Shown: in pieces, positions 30,602-39,638 of the stretch
How the letters are laid out: every line of letters starts with the position of its first letter
Position numbering within the stretch: the stretch's first letter is position 1
NCBI GenBank assembly: GCA_012295275.1
Contig: CM022675.1
Span: 7,875,832 to 7,915,831 of the forward strand
DNA length: 40,000 nucleotides
Source: Chrysomallon squamiferum
Lineage: Eukaryota; Mollusca; Gastropoda; Neomphalida; Peltospiridae
Direction: 5' to 3'
The notes under the pieces: generated by a model
Told to the model about the DNA's origin: nothing
The model's input: the letters and a program-made list of their open reading frames with translations, nothing else
Database searches by the model: none
Program-made: the position numbers and the translations under genes

Positions 30602-30904
30602 GCTACAGTTATATTACGACGAAGTATGTTTCTTTGAGTCTAAGAATCGTTACCTATGACTTTTTATTTTTCGAAATACTATTGATAAATAAATAAATAA
30701 ATAAATAAATAAAATAAATAAATAAATAAGCGAAAGAACGAAAGAATAAATGAACAAGTAAATAAAGAAAGAAAGAAAGAAGGAAGGAAAGAAAGAAAGA
30801 TTAGAAATGAGATATACATAATTAAAATGGATATCTTGAATGAAATGTAAGTGCATTATTACTTTGTTTTTTGTTATTATTATTATTCTAACGATTATTA
30901 TTAT

Positions 30905-30906
<2 letters not shown>
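30602..30906. other. spacer with AAAT and GAAA repeats
   Basis: AAAT 30685-30729 and GAAA/GGAA 30766-30800. Confidence 0.85.

Positions 30907-30988
<82 letters not shown>
30907..30988. repeat. (GA)n microsatellite
   Basis: Perfect GA run of about 80 bp. Confidence 0.97.
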
Positions 30989-30991
<3 letters not shown>

Positions 30992-31444
30992 CTTGATTGA
31001 CAGATGTATAGGAAAGATATGTGTAGTTAGTTAAAACATACACTACAGTTTCACGAAAACGCGGTAGCAACAATAAAACTGAACCACTCAATGTAAGCTA
31101 CATTACATCTTGCTTGGCGTTAAGCACTTACAAAAACAATCATCAGGGAATTGGTGGCTGTTGGGAGGTGTTTTGTAAGTGTTGTCGTGGTAGACGTTTT
31201 CTTTGAAGCTCTGTATGTATTTCGATGAGTATGTATGTATGTATGTATGTATGTAACATGAGAGTATTTGCATGACGGTATTGTGTATACATGTATATAT
31301 ACGTGTGTCTGTGTATGTATGCGTGTGTGTATGTGAATATGTCTTATGTAGGGCTCAGTTGAAGGCATTTTTTTTTACTGTCAAACTTTTTGTTCTCAAC
31401 AAATAAAAATATTATTTATGAAAATGAAACAAGAGAGTACCAAC
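30989..31444. other. spacer with GTAT repeat
   Basis: Unique sequence with the 11-bp inverted repeat, GTAT run 31229-31253 and GT-rich sequence to 31340. Confidence 0.75.
31125..31181. repeat. 11-bp perfect inverted repeat
   Basis: CACTTACAAAA (31125-31135) and TTTTGTAAGTG (31171-31181) could pair around a 35-nt loop. Both arms contain GTAAGT on opposite strands. No element ends or target duplications are recognised. Confidence 0.6.
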
Positions 31445-31529
31445 CTGAGTAATCATCTTGCGCAGACGTCATTTCCGTCCGCAAAAGGAGAATGCAAATG
31501 AAGACTAAAAGTGCCCGGATGATCGTCAT
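31445..31529 (-). CDS. putative first coding exon with signal peptide (secreted or membrane protein, unknown)
   Basis: On the minus strand an ATG at 31529 opens a 28-codon frame: MTIIRALLVFICILLLRTEM then TSAQDDYS. It has a short polar start, a run of about 12 hydrophobic residues and a plausible cleavage site after TSA, as in a classical signal peptide. It runs into CAG|GTTGGT, an acceptable but not ideal donor, and leaves one base of the next codon (phase 1). A possible acceptor (tatgtttcag) lies about 13 bases before the ATG, so this may be a second exon behind a non-coding first exon. CpG is raised around it, as near a promoter. No downstream exon is certain; 11437-11481 has a compatible phase but lies 20 kb away. 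Product unknown. A chance open frame remains possible. Confidence 0.4.
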
Positions 31530-31596
31530 ATCAGGAGCTGTACTGAAACATAATACACTTCGGCGCTCGCCCCTAGTCCCAGGTAGTTACGTCCCT

Positions 31597-31650
31597 TGAT
31601 GATGATGATGGCGCGTTTAAGTATTCTGCCGTGTCTTCTGTTTGGCGCCT
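31597..31650 (+). CDS. weak signal-peptide-like first exon on the opposite strand
   Basis: A run of five ATG codons begins here and continues as ARLSILPCLLFGAF, directly followed by a strong donor-like GTAAGT at 31651-31656. The last ATG has a good initiation context (A at -3, G at +4). It could be a tiny signal-peptide exon divergent from the minus-strand one 70 bp away. The ATG run is itself a short repeat and the segment is only 18 codons, so chance is a serious alternative. Confidence 0.15.
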
Positions 31651-31744
31651 TTGTAAGTCTCGGAGGGCGCGTTATTCTGTATCTCACAAACTGTCCGTGT
31701 GTCCGTTTCGGTCTCACGAATACTTTTTTTTTTTTTTTATCTTC

Positions 31745-32050
31745 ACGTCCACGCGTTAAACCGTTCAATATTCAACGTTTACCCTACTTCGCTGAGTCTT
31801 TGCCGTATACACGTCACTGTGAGTTTACTCTTGGTAAATTACACGTGTTCCGTACATACGTGACTATACGTTTTTACGAATACGTAACTATGTTATCGTA
31901 AACGTCATTATAATTATACGACACTTTATCGTTTATCGTTTACGTCTTTATTTTTTTATCGTATATAGTATTTTTACGTTTGTCGATAACGTCATGATAT
32001 CTTTCACTCTTACGTCATAATACGTTTACCGTAAGCCCACGTATTTCCGA
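31745..32050. other. ACGT-crowded tract
   Basis: I count 14 ACGT tetranucleotides in about 300 bp, plus repeated TTATCGTTTATCGTTTACGT-like words. It looks like a strongly diverged tandem repeat or a motif cluster. No convincing coding frame. Confidence 0.7.
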
Positions 32051-33042
32051 ATGGGCTTTTTCTTTCTTTCTCCTGTTTTTTTTGTTGTTTTTTTTCACTT
32101 GTTTCTTTTTCTAAACTGTCTTTCACAGAACACGTATTAACTACAACTCAACTCTTCTAATCGCATTTCTCACTGCTCTAGCTGTCTCTCAAGCAGTCTT
32201 CGCTCGTATCTTACGACGCCTTTTTAAATGTCTTTCATTGCGCCTTTATCAGCGCCTGCGTGTAATACGATCGTTATCGGTTTAAGCTGAAGCTTTTTAC
32301 GTAACGCTTTAGCCAAAACGATGGCGCCAACAGGCTTCAGTGAAAACAAGGAAGCGAAACGTTTCCGCTGACCAGCCCGGCACTCACTTACTCACTCTCT
32401 CACCTTTATATATAACGCACCAACTGGAGAAAAAAAAACGGTTTACCTTAGTAGTATGGTGGAGTACGTTATGAATGCCATACCGCCGTGTGAATTATAT
32501 ATGTTATGTTATATATATATATATTTTTTTTTATATATACCACCACACACACCATCACACATATAACTAACTAACCGCTCCCCGATCTAGGTCACAATAC
32601 GTTTGCATTAACAAAATTCTGTTACTGTTATTGGAAAGACGAAATCATGGAAGCAAGTTCACATGGCGAATTCTCAATGCTTCGCAGGCACGGTGGTTAC
32701 AGCCAGCATCGATCCGAGTGCAGCAATTATTGCACGTGTTGCCAGTGTGTAGAGAAATTCCATTAGTTCTGCAGTGGACGAGGTTTGTGTACACAAAAAG
32801 GGTAGACGTTAGTTTAGTTGTTTGGCTGTTTTTTTTTTATCGCTCTTCTCCTTGTTCTGGTATTTACAGTTATGAAACAAAAAAATCGAAAGCTACGAGA
32901 ACTGGGTATATATATATCAGATAATACTTATCTTTTTTTTTCTTTTTTTTTTCTATTTCGTCGTTTTATTCTTTGTTCTGTCTATTCAGCTGTTTTGTAC
33001 TTCTTTCTGTAATTATTGTCACGTTCTGCTTTGAACAGCTGT
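32051..33042. other. CpG-richer unique stretch, candidate 5' region
   Basis: 32140-32380 has raised CpG and includes CGATGGCGCC (32319-32328). AT runs at 32507-32538. A 97-codon plus frame at 32631-32924 has no recognised domain. Confidence 0.6.
32403..32416 (-). promoter_or_regulatory. TATA-like site, candidate minus-strand promoter
   Basis: Read on the minus strand this is GTTATATATAAAGG, a good TATA-box match. About 30 bp downstream begins a GC- and CpG-richer stretch (32140-32380) that could be a 5' leader, and a GTAAGA donor-like site lies at 32214-32209 on the same strand. Together with the signal-peptide exon at 31529 this makes a coherent but unproven 5' gene model. The AAAG|GTGAGA at its end could instead be a splice donor, since a pyrimidine-rich TTTCTCCAG lies just upstream. 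Confidence 0.25.
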
Positions 33043-33345
33043 GTATCCGTGATTTTACATTGAACTATCTGGATCCTTGTTTCTGTATAACAGACACCTG
33101 CATCCTTGTTCTATATAACGGACGGTTTATCCTTGTGTTTTTTTTTTTTTTTTTTTATCTCTATATATATATATATAACGGACACTTGTTTACTTACTTC
33201 CGTATATCGAACAACCGCATCTTTGTTTCTGAATAACAGATATCTCTGTCCTTGTTTCTGTTACGTGGAATATTTCTATCCTTGTTTCAATTCAATACAA
33301 CCGACAGCTCTGTCCTTCTTTCTGAATAACCGTATCCGTATCCAC
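33043..33345. repeat. degenerate ~30-bp tandem repeat (ATCCTTGTTTCTGTATAACA type)
   Basis: About eight diverged copies of a unit like (A/G)TCCTTGTTTCTGTATAACAGACACCTG follow one another, for example from 33073, 33102, 33129, 33217, 33247 and 33278. One copy is interrupted by a T run and an AT run (33138-33176). The order is clear though copies vary in length. Confidence 0.75.
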
Positions 33346-34269
33346 GCACATTGAACGAGTCCTATATATATATATTTTTTTTTTTCTTGTTTCTGTGTGT
33401 GTCGTTACAGCCTGCTTATCTTCTCTACATCTGTATAATCTAGCCCTCGTTCGTTTCGCTTACGTTAGCCCCGTAACGCACGCACTGATAACGGTCCAGC
33501 CTGCCCGCATATTATTTATACTGCTACCGCGAGAAGACGAAGCAGACGACGACGAAGAGGCGAGGAGAGAGAGAGATCGACTGTTGTCGGCTATAACCGT
33601 CGTTAGACTGACTGACTGGCTGACTGACTGGCAAGGCAGGCAGGCAAGGCAAGCAGGCAGGCAGGCAAAACGACCGAGCTATCGACCGGTTTTTTCCGCG
33701 GCTGCCCGAACCGACGATCCAATTATTCAATGATTGTTTAATCTGTTACACTGCCGTCACAGTTCCCTGACCTTGTACCCGCAGCGTCTTTCTTTCGTCG
33801 TACTTCCCTCCCACAGAGATTGGTGGCATCAAGACCATTTCTTCTTCTTTTTCTTTTTATTCTTTTCTGTTTCTTCTGTTTCTTCTTCTTCTTCGCTTTA
33901 TTTCTGTATACTCTAGGCAGTTCGTTTGATGTATCACGCGCGTGGAGTGTGTGTGTGGAAGTTGTTTTGCTGAAGGAAAGGTGAGATAAGGGGTGTGTTC
34001 AGCGCAGCAGTTTAGTGTACTAAATAGCGCGCAGCTTTTGAAGATCGTTGTTGTGAATTCGTACATATACGTGTACAGTTACGGTTGAAAAATATATTTT
34101 TAAATACCGGCTGAAATACCGGAGGAATCGTTCTCATGCATGAGCTGTTTGTTTGTTTGTTTGTTTTGTTTGTTTATTTATTTATATTTCTTTGATTCTC
34201 TTATCACCCATTCAAAATGACGTAGTTTACGTCAACCACTGAACTTCGTATTCCTCTTAACGTGCTTGA
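33346..34269. other. CpG-richer spacer with GACT/GGCA repeats
   Basis: A 112-codon plus frame (33395-33733) passes through GACTGACTGGCT and GGCAGGCAAGGCA repeats (33606-33668), so its Arg/Gln-rich end is repeat-made. It may be leader or promoter sequence. TTTG repeats at 34148-34175. Confidence 0.6.
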
Positions 34270-34487
<218 letters not shown>

Positions 34488-34701
34488 TTGCTATCCGCAG
34501 TAGCAATAAGAACCAGATGTTGGCTTTGCTCCACTGTTGAGATAATTAGTTCATATTTCCATGACGACTCTTTGTGAAAACTGCAAATGTTACAAATATA
34601 TCATATATCGTGTCCATTTAGGATTCTAATAATATACTTTAGCGCGGTTAGTGGTGGGGAAGAGACTGAGAAATAGAAAGATAATTAAAACACAGAGATA
34701 T

Positions 34702-34705
<4 letters not shown>
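34488..34705. other. unique spacer
   Basis: Nothing recognised. Confidence 0.75.
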
Positions 34706-34739
<34 letters not shown>

Positions 34740-34747
34740 CAACTCTA

Positions 34748-34795
<48 letters not shown>

Positions 34796-34811
34796 CCTCT
34801 CTCTCTCTCTG
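34706..34811. repeat. (GA)n next to (CT)n, inverted pair
   Basis: A GA run (34706-34735) is followed 18 bp later by a CT run (34754-34811), a potential long hairpin. Confidence 0.95.
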
Positions 34812-34920
34812 TGGATGGGTGGTTCTGTGGATGTAAGATTGTGTGGGTGGACGTGTTGATTTACTGACGTGCTTACGAAAGTCTGAGCTCGCTCGTATTT
34901 TCAGCTTTATTTTATTGCAG
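34812..34920. other. short unique spacer
   Basis: Leads into the acceptor before 34921. Confidence 0.6.
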
Positions 34921-35114
34921 TTACGTCAATCATCTGGCGTCGAGCGTATGCCGAAACGAACGCTCAAGCAGATCTAATTACGGCTTCCGTATTTACAGTA
35001 AACGCCCTGGTCTTGTCTGAAACAGCGAGAAGAAGATCTGTAGCTGCCGAAGCCAGAAATAGACATCTTCACTGCAAATCCTGCCAGGCTTGGGCAAACA
35101 CTGTAGCGGTATAA
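34921..35114 (+). CDS. candidate terminal exon, unrecognised
   Basis: A strong acceptor (tttattttattgcag) is followed by 63 open codons ending at TAA 35112-35114, including TSIIWRRAYAETNAQADLIT, ALVLSETARRRSVAAEARN and CKSCQAWANTVAV. The stretch is CpG-rich compared with its surroundings. The minus strand is also open here in more than one frame, one of them containing MSISGFGSYRSSSRC, so the coding strand is not settled. No domain is recognised. Confidence 0.22.
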
Positions 35115-35206
35115 CACGTGCGCACGCATGAAGAAATAATTTGTTCGTGATCTTCCGAGCGTAAACGGAAAATACCGATCGAGCACGAGAGGGCGTGAAA
35201 GTGGGT

Positions 35207-35295
<89 letters not shown>

Positions 35296-35580
35296 AAAAA
35301 AAAAATATATATAAAGAAAATAAATAAAGAAATAATAGCAAAATAACAAATACATAAATAATGCTATAAGCAATGAATAAAGAAAGAAAGAAAGAAAAAA
35401 ACCCACCTAAATACAAACATGAAATAAAATCAAATTTAATAACAATAAAATCAAATAAATAAATAAAAAAAAAAAAAAAAAAAATAAAAATCAAATCAAA
35501 TACAAATGAATGAAAAACAATAATAATAATAATAAAAATTAAAACAAACAAGGAAACAAACAACAAAATTACGTTAACTT
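35115..35580. repeat. (CT)n then A-rich/AAAT sequence
   Basis: CT run 35211-35284 passes into GT, then A-rich sequence with AAAT and AAT to 35540. Confidence 0.93.
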
Positions 35581-35871
35581 CTCTTACTGGCGAAATTGCG
35601 TGATATGAGTGAGAAGTTTTCTGCGAGTATTGATCTCCTAATCAACGAGTTTCTGATTATCTGCCTGCTTAGAGTGCCCTAACATAAACACCAACATTTA
35701 GAAACCATTAATTTATTCCATCACCAACGCTGCTGTCGAAATAATATGACGTCATGAAACGTCATTTGTGGCTTGCTCGCGGTAAATGTCTGACGTTCCA
35801 TTTGGGGGAAGTAATCTAAAAAAACATCAAGTTAATTTCAGTTATGGCCTGCTGTTAGTCTAACGTCCGTT

Positions 35872-35919
<48 letters not shown>

Positions 35920-36276
35920 TGAAAAATTAAATATTTTATATTCGGTTTTTTCTTCTTTATTTTTTAGCCGTTAGACTTCTTTCTTTCTTTATCTGTGTTT
36001 ATGTGCGTGTATAATTACTATATATATATATTTAATCGTTTGTTTTTGTTTCTGTTTTGGTTACTACATTTATTTATTAATATTTACTGCTAGGGCCCCT
36101 ACTAAAACAGGAAAACTAATAATTATTAATAATGATATTTTTCTCTGTGTGCGTCATATGACACGCGGAAAATCTGTTCGCGGACATCTGTTACATTGTT
36201 CTGATTACCGCAATAAACGCAGTTTAAATGTACTTGATTTACTGTAACACGCAGGGGAGGACTGTTCTGTAGGTAA
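35581..36276. other. unique spacer with a short (GA)n
   Basis: TGACGTCA at 35747, GA run 35875-35914; no exon recognised before the G-quadruplex motif. Confidence 0.75.
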
Positions 36277-36299
36277 GGGTGGGTGGGGTAGGGGTGGGG
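36277..36299 (+). other. G-quadruplex motif
   Basis: Five G runs (3, 3, 4, 4, 4) are separated by one- or two-base loops: GGGTGGGTGGGG, TA, GGGGTGGGG. This is a textbook intramolecular G-quadruplex pattern on the plus strand, rare in this AT-rich window. Confidence 0.8.
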
Positions 36300-36356
36300 T
36301 GTGGTTACCGAAACAATGTGCAAAATGTTTATAATTTGAAATTATAAATTTCACAG

Positions 36357-36493
36357 TGTGTGTCTGTCTATTCATTGTTCTTGGTGTTGCTATCTGTTCG
36401 CCGATGCAAATCAAACACTGTGAAGATGGAATCCAGTTCAGCTCGAAAATCATTCAGATTGTGAGAGGGTTCGCACATGTGGGACATCAGTAA
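36357..36493 (+). CDS. exon-like open frame, hydrophobic start, faintly C-type-lectin-like
   Basis: After an acceptor-like aatttcacag the frame reads CVCLFIVLGVAICSP, then MQIKHCEDGIQFSSKIIQI, and ends at TAA 36491-36493. A GTGAGA donor-like site follows the last Ile of that segment. The hydrophobic start resembles a signal peptide if the split first codon is ATG. CEDG.QFSSK resembles the opening of a C-type lectin domain (CPDGW..F...CY), but the Trp and the second Cys are missing. It may be a decayed lectin exon or chance. Confidence 0.17.
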
Positions 36494-36641
36494 TATTTGT
36501 GATATTTTCTTGTTAATTATTTATTTTATTTTTTTTAACTTGAAGGGGTTTTCGTGTAACTGGGAAACTGACCCCATGATCCTTCCCTGAAACGTTTTGT
36601 TTACGTTATTTACTTTATTTATTTTTTTATTTTATTTTATG

Positions 36642-36677
<36 letters not shown>

Positions 36678-36716
36678 AAGTAAAAATAAATAATAGGAAT
36701 AATGTATTTATTTCAG
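36494..36716. other. T-rich and poly(A) spacer
   Basis: A run of about 36 A at 36641-36676. Confidence 0.85.
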
Positions 36717-36752
36717 GTTTTACGCTAAGGGAGGTTACCTTGTTTCGATAAC
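36717..36752 (+). CDS. candidate 36-nt exon with C-type-lectin-like GGYLVSI motif
   Basis: A good acceptor (tatttatttcag) and a good donor (AAC|GTAAGT) bracket 36 nt that read FYAKGGYLVSI in the frame with split codons at both ends. C...GG.LVSI is the typical central motif of C-type lectin domains; here Phe (TTT) stands where Cys (TGT) is expected. Only 12 codons support it, so confidence is low. Confidence 0.17.
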
Positions 36753-36880
36753 GTAAGTGGAGGACGACAGAGTTATGTCCTTTTGCTATTACAACCGTGT
36801 TTTATTTATTTGTAATATTAAGCGTGGTATAACAGTAATGATTTGTGTACGCGTGCGTAGATTTGAGTATTGTAAGGGAC

Positions 36881-36945
<65 letters not shown>

Positions 36946-37049
36946 AAAAAAAAAAAAAATTATCTCTTAGTTTTCATTTACGTTATTATATAAGTAAATA
37001 GATAATATAAAATCTTTATATATATAATATATAAAATTAATTATACTAA

Positions 37050-37080
<31 letters not shown>

Positions 37081-37125
37081 ATTCATTTTTTTTTTTTTTT
37101 TTTTTTTTTTTTTCCCGATTAGTTA
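36753..37125. repeat. (GA)n, AT-rich, (AAAT)n and poly(T) downstream of the sulfotransferase
   Basis: GA run 36885-36941, AT-rich to 37045, AAAT 37048-37083, and T run 37086-37113. The T run is poly(A) on the gene's strand and starts about 12 bp after its stop codon. Confidence 0.93.
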
Positions 37126-37916
37126 TCAAAACACTGAATAATCTTTTTCAGTCCTCAGTGGACAAGACAAATTTCTCAACATCTTTTCATCGGTAACCGT
37201 CAGATAACCCATCTCTGCCTCCACCCTGCCGCACATTCTGTCGATGACCCGAACGAACGAGAAATTGGATTTTATCCGCCATTTTAGGGCGGTTTCCGTG
37301 GAATTGCTGCGAGTGGAACAGATTGCGCAACCGTTCGGGAAGTCCTGCCTGCGTTATTGAATGCACATATTTCTCAGTGTCGGCGCTAAACTCGAGATCT
37401 AGGAACTTGTACAGAGTTCTACTCATCTCAAGCGGTTTCTCGGCCAAGTCTTCGTAGCGTAGAGTCAGTATCCTTCCGCGATAAATGTTCTGAAGTCGTT
37501 TGGAAACGTTCAGGTCGGTTAGCACTCTGTCGCAGAAACGTTTCACTTCTTCGCTGAGACTGTATCTGTTAATGTTGCCGATGAATACCTGTGATCGTAC
37601 GTTGCCCCGGGGGTCTCTGATCAAGTGGATTATTTTTAGTTGCGGATGTTTCTTGAGCAGCGGTTCGGCGTCGCTCATCGACCAGCGGATCGTTTTCACG
37701 GACGTGACTTTCGCGTCTGCGCATTTTGAAGTCAGCGATTCGAGACATCTGAGCGTTTCGATGGTTCCCGGGTTTTGCCGAGTGCACTCGAAGTACGGTT
37801 TTGTAGAATGGCTGTTCACTAGGTGGTACTGGGTCAAAGTGTAAAGGTCAATGTCCCAGAGGTGACAGGTCAAGATATTCTCAATGGTTTCCCTCATTAC
37901 TTGTTTGCCACTTTTC
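37126..37916 (-). CDS. carbohydrate sulfotransferase, last coding exon (apparent 1-nt frameshift)
   Basis: This exon encodes the C-terminal part of a PAPS-dependent carbohydrate sulfotransferase of the CHST1/CHST3 type, a Golgi enzyme that transfers sulfate to sugar hydroxyls of glycans. The acceptor is ...cccgttag before 37916, and its phase fits the upstream exon (AA + G = Lys). Seen in order: KSGKQVMRETIENIL, LYTLTQYHLV, the 3'-phosphate-binding segment LKIIHLIRDPRGNVRS (37592-37639), and LTLRYEDLAEKPLEM followed by KFLDLEF. The first frame stays open to a TGA at 37187, but from about 37320 family-like sequence moves to the next frame: STRSNSTETALKWR, then FVRVIDRMCGRVEAEMGYL, then RTEKDYSVF and a TGA at 37126-37128. 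NS..TA.KWR and the final C...GY are family hallmarks, so the second frame is very probably the real C-terminus. One surplus base, for example in the GGG at 37337-37339, would explain it. This may be an assembly error or a young pseudogene. The substrate cannot be told. Confidence 0.9.
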
Positions 37917-38391
37917 CTAACGGGACAAAACAAACAAACAAACAAACAAACAAACATATAAATAAAAAATAAATAAATAAAAAATTCAAAATTATCAGTT
38001 ACATTACTTGATAACAAAACTAAACTAAAAAAAATAAAATAAAAATAAAAATAAGGATCAAAGCAACATAATAAATTCGTAACGTATATACATACACACG
38101 TACACGCACACATAATACGTAGATTTATACTCACATACATACATGCAGGCATACATACGTACGTACATATGCACACATACATACATACATACATCCATAC
38201 ACACATACACACATAGATACATACATAAATATATGAATACAGACATACCTATATATATATAGATATGTACATACATACATACATACACGCATAAATATAC
38301 AGACATATATAAAGGTAAGGTGTGATACCTTTATAACGTTAAACAAAAAAAAATTAACATGTTTTACTAGACTTCAACTTTCATTACTTAC
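37917..38391 (-). other. intron of the sulfotransferase gene, with CATA, CAAA and AAAT repeats
   Basis: This 475-bp intron has a strong GTAAGTA donor and a TTAG acceptor preceded by a pyrimidine-rich tract made by the CAAA repeat (37927-37955) read from the other strand. The middle (about 38085-38310) is an imperfect CATA repeat. The long open frame that runs through it is a repeat artefact and not an extension of the enzyme. Confidence 0.85.
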
Positions 38392-38581
38392 TTTCCAAAC
38401 TTGTTTGCAAATATTGCGTTCAAGTTGCTCTTGTTTAACTTTTCTAACGTGTGCAGGGGCTCGTACACGTAGAATACATCCGGGCTCTGCTGTATGACGT
38501 CACCGGTGAAGGACGACCCGCTCCTCATGTAGGTCAAGATGATAACCATTGTTCGACGTCTTGGAATTTCTTTAAATAAAA
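38392..38581 (-). CDS. carbohydrate sulfotransferase, internal exon with PAPS 5'-phosphosulfate-binding motif
   Basis: This exon codes for the start of the sulfotransferase domain. The acceptor is ctcgtttcag just above 38581 and the donor is AA|GTAAGTA just below 38392. The 190-nt exon holds 2 + 62x3 + 2 bases, so its phases are fixed by the reading frame. The translation runs LFKEIPRRRTMVIILTYMRS, then GSSFTGDVIQQSPDVFYVYE and PLHTLEKLNK. The TYMRSGSSF part (38508-38534) is the 5'-phosphosulfate-binding loop that holds PAPS in this family, and the VFYVYEPLH part matches the conserved strand after it. It joins the exon ending at 37916 in frame. The upstream exon should end in phase 1 and encode a short cytoplasmic tail, one membrane segment and a stem; I do not see it between 38582 and 40000. 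Confidence 0.9.
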
Positions 38582-38630
38582 CTGAAACGAGATGTTTAAT
38601 AACGTTTCATGTTTCTACGTTTGTCTGTCC

Positions 38631-38696
<66 letters not shown>

Positions 38697-39015
38697 ATAT
38701 ATATGTTTATCCGTCCGTCTCTATTTGTCTGCATGTTGTTATGACCGTATTTTATTTATTTATTATTTATTTTTTTTTTATTTTTTTTTTTTTTTCTTCA
38801 GATCATGAGAACAAATCTGGAAATAGATAATGCTCGTTAATGTTTACTTGTTGTGGGTGTTGTTCATTTTATTAGCTTCGTAATATTATTGACAACAACA
38901 ACAACAACAACAACAAAAAAAAAAAAAAAAAGATTTTTAACAATTATCATTTAGAAAGATCTGAACAGCAACGAAAACAATTAGCTCAGTTACAACATTT
39001 ATACTGAGTTTAAAA
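38582..39015. other. spacer or upstream intron with (AT)n, (GT)n and T-rich tracts
   Basis: AT 38632-38648, GT 38649-38694, T-rich 38755-38796, CAA and A run 38893-38931. Probably intron of the sulfotransferase gene; no upstream exon visible. Confidence 0.75.
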
Positions 39016-39148
39016 TGCGAAACGACAATAGTAATAATAGTATTAGTATTAGTAGTAGTAGTAGTAGTAGTATTTATAGTAATAACAATTACTGCTACTA
39101 TTACTACTGATACTACTACTTACTACAACTACATCAACAACTACTACC

Positions 39149-39203
<55 letters not shown>

Positions 39204-39430
39204 GCATATTACTACTACTACTGCTATCAACAATAATAGCAGTAAAACAAAACAATAGCAACAATAATAATAATAACAATAATAATAATTACAACAACAG
39301 CAGCAACAACAAAACAACAATAATAATAACAACAGCAGCAACAGCAGCAACAACAACAACAACAATAATTATAACAACATCAGCAGCAGCAACAACGACA
39401 ACAAGAACAACAACAACAATAAAACAATAC
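39016..39430. repeat. triplet field (GTA, ACT, AAT, AAC, CAG)
   Basis: Mixed triplet repeats with a perfect AAT run at 39149-39202 and CAACAG at 39295-39420. Confidence 0.95.
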
Positions 39431-39638
39431 CCATATAGTTGACTCTTTATTCGTTAAATGAAGATTTCATTTAAGATAAAATTTCTGTTCTTAACATTCT
39501 GCATGTTTAGAAACATAATGTAAATTGAATGCAAAAAAACATTGATATAATAATCTGATTTAATTTTAACGATGTCATCCTTCGAAGTAAAAAATAGAGC
39601 AACGGAAAGGTAACAAATACAACAAGAATAATTGCAAT
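39431..39638. other. unique AT-rich spacer
   Basis: No exon seen on either strand. Confidence 0.75.

Noticed and set aside
37917-38212. N-terminal Cys/Tyr/Met-rich extension of the sulfotransferase frame
   Set aside because: It is translation through a CATA repeat intron. The acceptor before 37916 and the upstream exon with matching phase show it is not coding.
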